In this document: piece after piece, positions 16,527 to 24,367 of the stretch
How positions within the stretch are numbered: position 1 is the stretch's first letter
Layout of the letters: each line of letters starts with the position of its first letter
DNA from: Burkholderiaceae bacterium
GTDB lineage: Bacteria > Pseudomonadota > Gammaproteobacteria > Burkholderiales > Burkholderiaceae_D
Direction: 5' to 3'
DNA: 64,000 nucleotides
Assembly: GCA_030158675.1 (NCBI GenBank)
Contig: JAOASL010000040.1
Location: 261,249 to 325,248 of the forward strand
Program-made: the position numbers and the translations under genes
The notes under the pieces: generated by a model
The model's input: only the letters and a program-made list of their open reading frames with translations
Databases searched by the model: none
What the model was told of the DNA's origin: nothing

Positions 16527-18083
16527 TCAGGACAAGCGGAACACCGACACCGACTGCGCAAGCCGCGCTGCCTGATCCTCGAGGCTGGCCGCAGCGGCCG
16601 CAGCTTCCTCGACCAGCGCCGCATTCTGCTGCGTCACCTGATCCATCTGGGTGACGGCCTGGTTCACCTGGCCTATGCCGGTGCTTTGTTCGCGGCTGGC
16701 CGCGCTGATCTCGGACATGATGTCAGTCACGCGACCGACTGAACGCAGGATCTCGTCCATCGTCGAGGTCGCCTCTGCCACCTGGCGGTTGCCGGCATCG
16801 ACCTTGCTGACCGAGTCATTGATCAGCGACTTGATTTCCTTCGCCGCACCGGCACTGCGTTGCGCAAGGCTACGCACTTCCGATGCAACGACTGCGAAAC
16901 CGCGTCCCTGCTCGCCGGCGCGCGCTGCTTCCACCGCCGCATTCAACGCGAGGATATTGGTCTGAAACGCAATGCCGTCGATCAGGCCGATGATTTCAAC
17001 GATCTTCTTCGCCGAACCGCTGATCTCTTCCATGGTCACGCCGACATGGGCGACGACTTCGCTGCCTCGGCGTGCCACTTCTGAGGCCGTATTCGCGAGC
17101 TGGTTGCCCTGTCCGGCGTTATCGGCGTTCTGCTGCACAGTTGACGAGAATTCTTCCATGCTGGCAGCTGTCTCTTCCAGGCTGGATGCCTGTGCCTCGG
17201 TGCGTGCGGACAAATCCATGTTGCCCTGCGCGATCTCGCGGCTGCCGATATGGATGGACTGCACATTCACGCGGACATCGCCGACCACCGCGACCAGGTT
17301 CGCATTCATCTGCTGCAGCGCGCGCAGGAGTTGGCCGGTATCGTCGCTGCGCTCCACCTTGAATTTGGTCGACAGATCACCGCCGGCGATTGCCCGCGCC
17401 ACCTGCGTCGCCAGACGCAAAGGCGCGACGATCGCTGAATGCAAGCCAAGCCATGCGAACGCCAGTACTGCCAGTGCGGCCAGCTCGCCGCCGATCATCC
17501 ATCCATGACCGAGCCCGAGCAGCGATGCTGCCAGCGATGCCGCCAGCAACAGCGCGGGCGTGCCCAGTCCGAGCATGAGCTGCAGCGACAGCGAAATGCT
17601 GCGCATTGAATGCAACCAGGCGGCCAGCCCGGTGCGAACCACCGCGCCGTCACGGATCGCCAGACCCCGTGCCGAGCCTTGCCGGAAGCGGCGGTAGATC
17701 GCGTCGGTGACCGCCACCTGCTCGCGCGTTGCCTTGCTGCGTACTGACATGTAGCCCACCGGCTGACCGCGCTCGATGATGGGGGTGACGTTCGCGACGA
17801 CCCAGTAATAGTCGCCGTTCTTGCAGCGATTCTTCACCATGCCGGTCCAGGGCAGACCGGCTTTCAGCGAATTCCACAGGTCTTCGAAAGCTTCCGGCGG
17901 CATGTCGGGGTGACGCACGATATTGTGCGCCGAGCCCATCAGCTCATCTTCGGTAAAGCCGCTGACCTCGAGGAAATACGGGTTGATGTAGGTGATCCGG
18001 CCTTTCAGGTCGGTCTTGGAAACAATGGATTTCTGGTCGCTGAGTTCGACCTCGTTATTGGTAACGGGCAGGTTAGTTCGCAT
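16527..18083 (-). CDS. Aer-like methyl-accepting chemotaxis protein with N-terminal PAS domain
   Basis: A 518-residue receptor. An N-terminal PAS domain (about residues 15-120; [24 protein letters not shown] and [23 protein letters not shown]) is followed by a hydrophobic hairpin at about 165-210, a HAMP domain, and a signalling domain with the conserved hairpin tip [35 protein letters not shown]. The layout matches Aer, which senses redox state through FAD in the PAS domain. The protein starts at ATG 18083; a TTG immediately before it is less likely. No che genes are nearby. A sigma-28-type promoter lies at 18141-18167. Confidence 0.92.
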   Translation of the reverse strand: MRTNLPVTNNEVELSDQKSIVSKTDLKGRITYINPYFLEVSGFTEDELMGSAHNIVRHPDMPPEAFEDLWNSLKAGLPWTGMVKNRCKNGDYYWVVANVTPIIERGQPVGYMSVRSKATREQVAVTDAIYRRFRQGSARGLAIRDGAVVRTGLAAWLHSMRSISLSLQLMLGLGTPALLLAASLAASLLGLGHGWMIGGELAALAVLAFAWLGLHSAIVAPLRLATQVARAIAGGDLSTKFKVERSDDTGQLLRALQQMNANLVAVVGDVRVNVQSIHIGSREIAQGNMDLSARTEAQASSLEETAASMEEFSSTVQQNADNAGQGNQLANTASEVARRGSEVVAHVGVTMEEISGSAKKIVEIIGLIDGIAFQTNILALNAAVEAARAGEQGRGFAVVASEVRSLAQRSAGAAKEIKSLINDSVSKVDAGNRQVAEATSTMDEILRSVGRVTDIMSEISAASREQSTGIGQVNQAVTQMDQVTQQNAALVEEAAAAAASLEDQAARLAQSVSVFRLS

Positions 18084-18467
18084 CAAAGTATCCGGTCGTT
18101 GAGTCGGCGGGAGAGTCGGCGGAAAGCGCCCTCCCCCCAGTCAACGGCCATACTCCGCGATTATTTAGCCGGCAAGCGCTCGAGCAACCGGGGAATTTGC
18201 CTTCTGCTCCGGCGATTCGCCTGCCGCCGGCTCACCCGTGGCAACCAGGCCGTCCCGCTCCCGGCCAACCTGTTCCGGTGTGCAGACCACAGCAATAGCC
18301 CCGCATGCCATAGGCCTTATTACTGCAGGGACAAGCACACGACGGGCACCACAATCCCACTAGAATCCGGAAAAAATAATCGCAGCAGATCGCCCGGCGG
18401 CGAATCGGCGCGACATGTCCCAGACGGGCGGGCAATCCATAGATACCAGCAACGAGATCATTATCCG
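18084..18467. other. Divergent intergenic region between chemoreceptor and sulfatase-like genes
   Basis: A 384-base region. It holds the sigma-28-like promoter for the chemoreceptor (18141-18167) and must hold the promoter for the plus-strand gene at 18468. A TAGAAT at 18362-18367 could be its -10 box but has no good -35 partner. No small gene is convincing. Confidence 0.5.
18141..18167 (-). promoter_or_regulatory. Sigma-28 (FliA) type promoter for the chemoreceptor
   Basis: On the minus strand TAAA (18167-18164), 15 bases, then GCCGTTGA (18148-18141) match the flagellar TAAA-N15-GCCGATAA pattern closely. It lies 58 bases before the chemoreceptor ATG, the kind of gene FliA normally controls. 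Confidence 0.7.
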
Positions 18468-20084
18468 ATGCATAACCCGTTCATTCTGCGGGCCGCGCCC
18501 GGCCTGCCATTCGCCGTGCTTGCCTGCTTGTCAGTGATGCCTGCGCTGGCGCTGGCGTTTGACGGCGCAAGGCTGTTGCAAGTCATGGTGCTGAGCCTGT
18601 CTGCCTGGCTCTGGCTCGGCTGGCCGCTTCACAACGGCCGGGCCCGCACGATGCAGGCGCTGGCGGCCGGCGGTATCGGCATCGCATTCCTGCTCGATGC
18701 GACGGTGCGGGTCTTTATTCTGCGCACCTATGGCGCAACGCCCGATAGCACGATCGTCACGACCGCACTGGCGAATACGAGCCGTGCCGAAGCAGCGGAG
18801 TTCATGCTGGCCTACTGGCCAGGCGTGCTGCAGGGAGCGGCAATGCTGCTGATATCGACGGCGCTGCTGGGCACGCTGCTGTGGCGCTGGCGGAAGGTAA
18901 CGGATAGGCCCATGCATGTCAGCCACTGGCGTCGCATCGCCTTTTTCGTTCTGTTGCTCCTGCTGCTGGTCGCGCTGACCATCAAACCATCGCGCAAACA
19001 TCACCCCTTCGTATTCTGGCCGTCTCTGGCACAGCAAGTGGCCGATACGCGCGCCCGATGGCACGGCGCGCACCAGCACACCGCGCTCCTGAAACAACGC
19101 GCGGCAGCGCAAGAGCCGACGCTGACGCCCTCCAGCCCTGACACGCTCGTGCTCGTCATCAGCGACAGCATCAACCGGCATCACTTGTCCCTGTACGGCT
19201 ATGCGCGGCCGACCACGCCAAAACTGGCAGCCCGGCAGGCACAGGAGAGCCACTCCTTCAAGGTATTCCGGCATCCGTGGTCGGCCGACGCGTCAACAGT
19301 CTTCGCACTGAATAATTTTTTCCATTTCGGCGAACCGGCAAACCCGCAGCGCGATCACTTGCTGGCATTGGCCGGCGCTGCCGGTTACAAGACCTGGTGG
19401 ATAAGCAACCATGACGATCTCGCGGTCGACCTACAGCATGCACAGCTTGCCGACAGCCGCCACATGCTGAACCACATCCCGGGGCGATCGACCACCTCAC
19501 TCGACCACGCGGTTCTGCCCGAGCTGGAGATGGCGCTAAATGACACGCACCGACGCAAGCTGATCGTGGTCCACCTGCTCGGCGCCCATCCCCACTACCG
19601 GCTGAGGCATCCGCCGGAGCACGCGCCGTTCAGGAATGTGCAGGACGCCGTTGATCACGACCTGAAATCCCGCGGTCGATCGGCGCGGACTCGCGAGCTG
19701 CGCAATGATTACGACTCCGCGATTCACTTCCATGATCGCATCGCCGATCACACGCTCGAACTGACACGGCGGCTGGGCGGGAATGCAGGCTGGATATTCC
19801 TTTCGGATCATGGGCAGGAAGTCGGTGGTGTGAGAAACCATACCGGCCACAGCACCACGTCGCCTGACGGATACCGGATTCCGTTGCTGGCCTGGGGACC
19901 GGTGGCGCACCGCATTCCCGATGAACTGCAGCACGTCCTGATCCGCTCCGACTGGCTCGGCCACAGTATTACGCGCCTGCTCGGCATTACATGGAAAAGC
20001 TATCGTCCCGAGCGGGATTTCCTAGACTCGCGTTATCGCTGGTCGCCGCCGCCGCACCCGATACGCGTCGACTATTTATCCTGA
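18468..20084 (+). CDS. Phosphoethanolamine transferase-like sulfatase-family membrane protein
   Basis: A 538-residue protein with about five N-terminal membrane segments (residues 5-190) and a periplasmic alkaline-phosphatase-fold domain. The nucleophile region reads LVLVISDSINRHHLSLYGYARPTTPKL, with Ser where EptA proteins usually have Thr. Later motifs are HLLGAHPHYRLRHPP and WIFLSDHGQEVGG, the metal-ligand segments of the family. EptA/CptA proteins add phosphoethanolamine to lipid A or core sugars; the acceptor here is unknown. The start is ATG 18468; an upstream open stretch to 17910 overlaps the chemoreceptor gene and lacks coding character. Confidence 0.82.
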   Translation: MHNPFILRAAPGLPFAVLACLSVMPALALAFDGARLLQVMVLSLSAWLWLGWPLHNGRARTMQALAAGGIGIAFLLDATVRVFILRTYGATPDSTIVTTALANTSRAEAAEFMLAYWPGVLQGAAMLLISTALLGTLLWRWRKVTDRPMHVSHWRRIAFFVLLLLLLVALTIKPSRKHHPFVFWPSLAQQVADTRARWHGAHQHTALLKQRAAAQEPTLTPSSPDTLVLVISDSINRHHLSLYGYARPTTPKLAARQAQESHSFKVFRHPWSADASTVFALNNFFHFGEPANPQRDHLLALAGAAGYKTWWISNHDDLAVDLQHAQLADSRHMLNHIPGRSTTSLDHAVLPELEMALNDTHRRKLIVVHLLGAHPHYRLRHPPEHAPFRNVQDAVDHDLKSRGRSARTRELRNDYDSAIHFHDRIADHTLELTRRLGGNAGWIFLSDHGQEVGGVRNHTGHSTTSPDGYRIPLLAWGPVAHRIPDELQHVLIRSDWLGHSITRLLGITWKSYRPERDFLDSRYRWSPPPHPIRVDYLS

Positions 20085-20220
20085 CTTCGGGCCGCCCAGT
20101 CAACGCTTGGAATGCGGTATGCCGCGACGGTCGATCCGGGGCTCGGGTACGACCCGGTCGAAGCAGTCGTCGGCCTCGGCGATCCGCCGCAGCACCCGGT
20201 CCGCATTTTCCGCTTCACCA

Positions 20221-21168
20221 TCAAAACAAGCTCTTCAGCATGTCCTTACCCTTATCCAGCAGGTTCTTTTCTTTCTTCTTCGGCGCCGTCTCGGATGGCG
20301 CGGAGCCGGCGGCCTCGGCCTTGTCGCGCGCCGCCTCTTCGCGCGCAATGTCCGGCGACTGTGACCGGCAGACCTGTGCATACTCCGATTGCATCATCGC
20401 AGTGTAAGAACGTCCGGCGCATTGCCTTGCCGCGATGTCCTTCGTTTCGGCAGGACAATGGCTGGTGATGAAACTCCAGTTCTTGGTGTCGATCGCACGC
20501 TGGCATGCCTCGCGCGTGACGGCTGCAAAATCGACGCCGCAGGCTTTCGTCGCCTCATCCCACTGCAGGCCCGGCGTACGGTATTTCGCCGGATCGCGCG
20601 AGGCCTCTGCACTTGCCTTCACCTTCGCGCACAGTAGTGGCTTTTGATCCTTGCAGGGCGCATCTTTACCGAGGAAAGACGGCGTATGCATGCTGTCGGC
20701 CAGCTCGCCGCACATCTGCTTCATCTCCGCCATCATGCCGGCGGCCGGATTCGCGTCGACCTTGCAGGCGCCGAGCTTCTTCATCGTCATGGCCTGCCGC
20801 ATCACTTGCTTGCCCTTGCGGCCTTCGATCGTGATGGTTCCGTCGCTCTTGAAATGGTCGGTGCCGAGCAACTCCTGCACCCCTTCCATCGTCGTCGTCT
20901 CGCCGTCATTTACGCAAATGGTCTTGTATCGGGTTTTGTTGCCGGAAGTTTTCAGGTCGGTCTTGCAGTTCTGTGCGCCGTCCGGCTTGAGCATTTTCTC
21001 GCCGGCGTTCTTTTCCTTCGGCGCGCAGATCTTGTTGCTCATCATCGGCATCAGCGGATCATTGCCTTCGGCCACGCTCATGCTCATGTCCCACAAATCG
21101 CCGTCCTGCTGTGCATACAGCGCACCGGAAAAAAACGACAGGACCAGCACTGCGATTATTTTCGACAT
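20221..21168 (-). CDS. DUF3617-like secreted protein
   Basis: A 315-residue protein with a signal peptide (MSKIIAVLVLSFFSGALYA). The mature N-terminal part (GDLWDMSMSVAEGNDPLMPMMSNKICAPKEKN, then TRYKTICVNDGETTTMEGVQEL) has the pattern of DUF3617 proteins. It is rich in cysteines (about a dozen), consistent with periplasmic disulfides. The C-terminus is charged and low-complexity (EEAARDKAEAAGSAPSETAPKKKEKN). A GGAGGG ribosome-binding site before ATG 21168 fixes the start. Function unknown. Confidence 0.75.
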   Translation of the reverse strand: MSKIIAVLVLSFFSGALYAQQDGDLWDMSMSVAEGNDPLMPMMSNKICAPKEKNAGEKMLKPDGAQNCKTDLKTSGNKTRYKTICVNDGETTTMEGVQELLGTDHFKSDGTITIEGRKGKQVMRQAMTMKKLGACKVDANPAAGMMAEMKQMCGELADSMHTPSFLGKDAPCKDQKPLLCAKVKASAEASRDPAKYRTPGLQWDEATKACGVDFAAVTREACQRAIDTKNWSFITSHCPAETKDIAARQCAGRSYTAMMQSEYAQVCRSQSPDIAREEAARDKAEAAGSAPSETAPKKKEKNLLDKGKDMLKSLF

Positions 21169-21466
21169 GGAACCACCCTCCATTTTTGAGCGATTTTTTC
21201 CGAATTCGGCCGGACCCCAAAACACCGCTGGCCTGGCAGGCCGTGGCCGGGCACGTGTCCCGCAAGACAAAACAATGTTTGCAGAATGTATACTCGTCGA
21301 TAGCATCAAAGCAACCAAATGACGACAAAATCTATAAAGTTTTAAAGCCTATCCCCTTCGGATATTTCCTTCGTGGAACCAAACTATCGTTGCTGCGTCT
21401 GCCGTTCAGGTGCGTATTCAAGTACGCATTCGAATGCATACGATGCGCCGGCACAAAGTGCCGCCC
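21169..21466. other. Divergent intergenic region with nested inverted repeats
   Basis: About 298 bases between the DUF3617-like gene (-) and the TPR membrane protein (+). Near the plus-strand gene lies a perfect 12-bp palindrome, GCATTCGAATGC (21426-21437), flanked by CGTAT and ATACG arms. It may be an operator; nothing else stands out. Confidence 0.4.
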
Positions 21467-22975
21467 ATGTTGACACGCCCTAGGTTGGCGCTGTGGCTGC
21501 TACCGGCGCTGGTGGCGCTGGTCTACCTGCCATCGCTCGACTTCCCGTTTCAGTTCGACGACTACAAGGTCATCGTCGACAATCCGGCGGTGCATTCGCT
21601 GGAGGCCTGGTGGGGCTCGATGCCCGGCATACGTCCGCTGCTCAAACTGTCGTATGCGCTGAACTGGACGCTCGCGCCCTCTCCCTTCGCTTTCCGGCTG
21701 GTCAACGTCACGCTGCATGCGATCAATGCGCTGCTGGTGTGGCGGATCCTGTCGGTGCTGGCACAGCGACTGGCGCTGCCAGCGGCGCTGCCGTGGCTGA
21801 CGGCGGCGCTGTTCGCAGGGCATCCGATCCAGACCGAGGCAGTCACCTATGTCTGCGGCCGTTCGGTGTCGCTGATGGCCTGCTTCTATCTGCTGTCAGT
21901 GCTTGCATGGCTGCAGGCGACCGGCAGCGACCGACCCCGACAGATCTGGCTATCGGCGCTCGCCTTCCTGTGCGCGCTGCTGACGCGCGAGACGGCGCTG
22001 ATACTGCCGTTCGCGCTGTGGCTGGCCGGCAGTACCGGCACACCTGCACCGCTGCCTCGCCCCACGCAAACGTCAGAAAAAAATCCGAAAGCAACAGTGC
22101 TACGTGCCGATCTGCATGCGTACCGCTGGCCACTGGCCATGGCAACGATCGCGGCACTCGCACTGGCCTGCATGCTCACACTGCCCGCGTACCAGCATTT
22201 CTTTTCAGTGGCGTTTGCGCAGCGCACACCACTGGACAATCTCTCGCTGCAAGTCGATGCGGTGTACAGGCTGACCAGCCATTTGGTGCGTCCGGCACTG
22301 ATGAACGCCGATCCCGGACTGCCGACGGTGGTGATCCGGGATGCGGCTCTGGCAGCACGTGCAGCACTGCTCATACTGCTCATGGCGCTGGCGGCGCTGG
22401 CGCTGCGGCAACGCTCATTCGCCGGGTTCTGCATGCTGTGGTTTTTCCTGCATCTGGCGCCGACGAATTCTTTCGTGCCGCGCATCGATGTCGTCAATGA
22501 CCGGCAACTCTATCTGAGCGCGATCGGCGCATTCGCTCTGCTTGGGCTGCTTGCCTGCCGCGCGGCGCAGTGGCTGCAGTCAGCCGTCACGGCTGCGTGC
22601 GGCATTGCACGCAGTGCCACCGGACGGGCGCTACACTTATTACCGAATTTGCTGCTGACATTGACGCTGATCGCCTGTCCGGCCTGGCAGGCCATGACGC
22701 GCAACCGCGTGTACCGCGACGAGATCGCGTTCTGGCAGGATGTGACGCTCAAGTCACCATGGAATGCTCGCGCATTCAACAACCTCGGCTATGCATACCA
22801 GCTCGCTGGCCGGCATGATGCGGCACGCGCCGCGTACCGGCACGCGCTGGCGCTGTCAGCGTCACTGACGCAGGCGCACTGGAATCTGGAATTACTGCCG
22901 CCGGCAGACGCCGATCCAATACCGAAGCGGCTTACAGCGCCAGCGTCACCTGATCGCCCATCATCGGCACACTGA
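21467..22975 (+). CDS. Multi-pass membrane protein with C-terminal TPR (TMTC/glycosyltransferase-39-like)
   Basis: A 502-residue protein with about ten membrane segments. After the first segment comes FPFQFDDYKVIVDNPAVHSLEAWWGSMPGIRPLLKLSYALNW, the loop with the acidic pair seen in protein mannosyltransferase-like GT39/TMTC proteins. The C-terminus carries one or two TPR units (NARAFNNLGYAYQLAGRHDAARAAYRHALAL). It is probably a lipid-sugar-dependent glycosyltransferase acting at the periplasmic face; the substrate is unknown. I chose ATG 21467 (MLTRPRLALWLLPAL), since a longer frame from 21410 adds an odd basic stretch. The 3' end overlaps the convergent nuclease gene by 44 bases. Confidence 0.75.
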   Translation: MLTRPRLALWLLPALVALVYLPSLDFPFQFDDYKVIVDNPAVHSLEAWWGSMPGIRPLLKLSYALNWTLAPSPFAFRLVNVTLHAINALLVWRILSVLAQRLALPAALPWLTAALFAGHPIQTEAVTYVCGRSVSLMACFYLLSVLAWLQATGSDRPRQIWLSALAFLCALLTRETALILPFALWLAGSTGTPAPLPRPTQTSEKNPKATVLRADLHAYRWPLAMATIAALALACMLTLPAYQHFFSVAFAQRTPLDNLSLQVDAVYRLTSHLVRPALMNADPGLPTVVIRDAALAARAALLILLMALAALALRQRSFAGFCMLWFFLHLAPTNSFVPRIDVVNDRQLYLSAIGAFALLGLLACRAAQWLQSAVTAACGIARSATGRALHLLPNLLLTLTLIACPAWQAMTRNRVYRDEIAFWQDVTLKSPWNARAFNNLGYAYQLAGRHDAARAAYRHALALSASLTQAHWNLELLPPADADPIPKRLTAPASPDRPSSAH

Positions 22976-24290
22976 CTGGCCAGCGCAGCTCATGCTCAAT
23001 GCGCCAGCGCAGCGCATCGGCGGCGGCCGGTTCACCATGGGTCAGGTAGACATGGCGCGGCGCCTTCTTCAGCGTCTGAAGCCACGCAATGATCTGCGAT
23101 GCATCGGCATGTGCGGACATCCCGGGCAGCGACACGACGTCGGCGTTGATGCGCACGTCCTCGCCAAAAATTCGGATCATGCGTTCGCCTTTGACGAGCC
23201 GGTCGCCGCGCGTGCCGCCGGCCTGGAAGCCGGCGAACACGATGCTGCTGCGATGATCCGGGCCGTGGTTGCGCAGGTGATGCAGCACACGACCACCGGT
23301 CGCCATGCCGCTGGCGGAAATGATGATCGCCGGATAACTGAGCGCGTTCAGCGCGCGCGACTGTTCTACCGTGCGGCAATACTGCGCGACATTCCCGAGG
23401 CTGCGGCATTCGTCGGGCGTCAGCCGGTGCTCGGCGCGGTGGCGCTGGTAGATTGCGGTCGTATCGATCGCCATCGGACTGTCCAGGAAGACTGGCAGAT
23501 CGGGGATACGGCCGGCCCGCTTGAGCAGAAAAATCTGGTATAGCAGGCTTTGCGCGCGGCCAACCGCAAACGCCGGCACGATCACCATGCCGCCGCGTGC
23601 AGCGGTGCGCGTGACCACATCGGCGAGCACCTCGGCGCTGCCTTCATCACCATGACTGCGATCGCCGTAGGTCGACTCGACCACCAGCGTATCGCCAAAC
23701 TCGATCGGCGCCGGCGGCCGCATCACCAGGTCGTCCGGCCGGCCGAGGTCGCCCGAAAACAGCAGGCTGCCGCGCTCGCTGCACACCTCCAACGAGGCCG
23801 CGCCGAGGATATGGCCGGCATGCCGCAAACGCAGCGTCAGGCCACCGATCTCCAGGGAGCGATCGAAGTCCAGCGGCGCAAACGAGCGCAGCGCGTGCCG
23901 CGCATCGTCTTCGGTATACAACGGCAACGCCGGCGCGTGCTTCGAGGTCTTGTGACGGTTCGCAAATTCGGCGTCGTCCTCCTGCAGATGGCCACTGTCG
24001 GGCAACAGCAGTTCGCACAGATCCATCGTTGAAGGCGTCGCATACACCGGCCCGCGAAAGCCCTGCCGCACCAGCAGTGGCAGCGCGCCCGAATGGTCGA
24101 GATGGGCATGCGTGAGGACCACCGCATCGAGGCTCGCCGGATCGACCGGCAGCGGCTGCCAGTTCAGCAAGCGCAGATTTTTGTAGCCCTGGAACAGACC
24201 GCAATCAACCAGTAATTTTCGCCCCGCATGCTCGAGCAAATATTTCGATCCGGTCACGGTGCCGGCGGCACCAAGGAAGGTAAGCTTCAT
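22932..24290 (-). CDS. Metallo-beta-lactamase/beta-CASP RNA-processing-type hydrolase
   Basis: A 452-residue cytoplasmic protein. The two-zinc metallo-beta-lactamase motif is LTHAHLDHSGALPLL near residue 60, with LLFSGDLGRPDDLVM further on. The beta-CASP domain contains VVESTYGDRSHG, and the C-terminal RNA-specificity part contains IIISASGMATGGRVLHHL and LPGMSAHADASQIIAWL. This is the CPSF73-like ribonuclease layout found widely in bacteria, with unknown RNA targets. It is divergent from the P-type ATPase (77-base gap). Confidence 0.9.
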   Translation of the reverse strand: MKLTFLGAAGTVTGSKYLLEHAGRKLLVDCGLFQGYKNLRLLNWQPLPVDPASLDAVVLTHAHLDHSGALPLLVRQGFRGPVYATPSTMDLCELLLPDSGHLQEDDAEFANRHKTSKHAPALPLYTEDDARHALRSFAPLDFDRSLEIGGLTLRLRHAGHILGAASLEVCSERGSLLFSGDLGRPDDLVMRPPAPIEFGDTLVVESTYGDRSHGDEGSAEVLADVVTRTAARGGMVIVPAFAVGRAQSLLYQIFLLKRAGRIPDLPVFLDSPMAIDTTAIYQRHRAEHRLTPDECRSLGNVAQYCRTVEQSRALNALSYPAIIISASGMATGGRVLHHLRNHGPDHRSSIVFAGFQAGGTRGDRLVKGERMIRIFGEDVRINADVVSLPGMSAHADASQIIAWLQTLKKAPRHVYLTHGEPAAADALRWRIEHELRWPVSVPMMGDQVTLAL

Positions 24291-24367
24291 CGAGGACTTT
24301 GCCTGATTCGTCTATTGATGCAACCATTGTAATCGAGCTCCATTTATAAAATCGCCCAATTCTCAAC

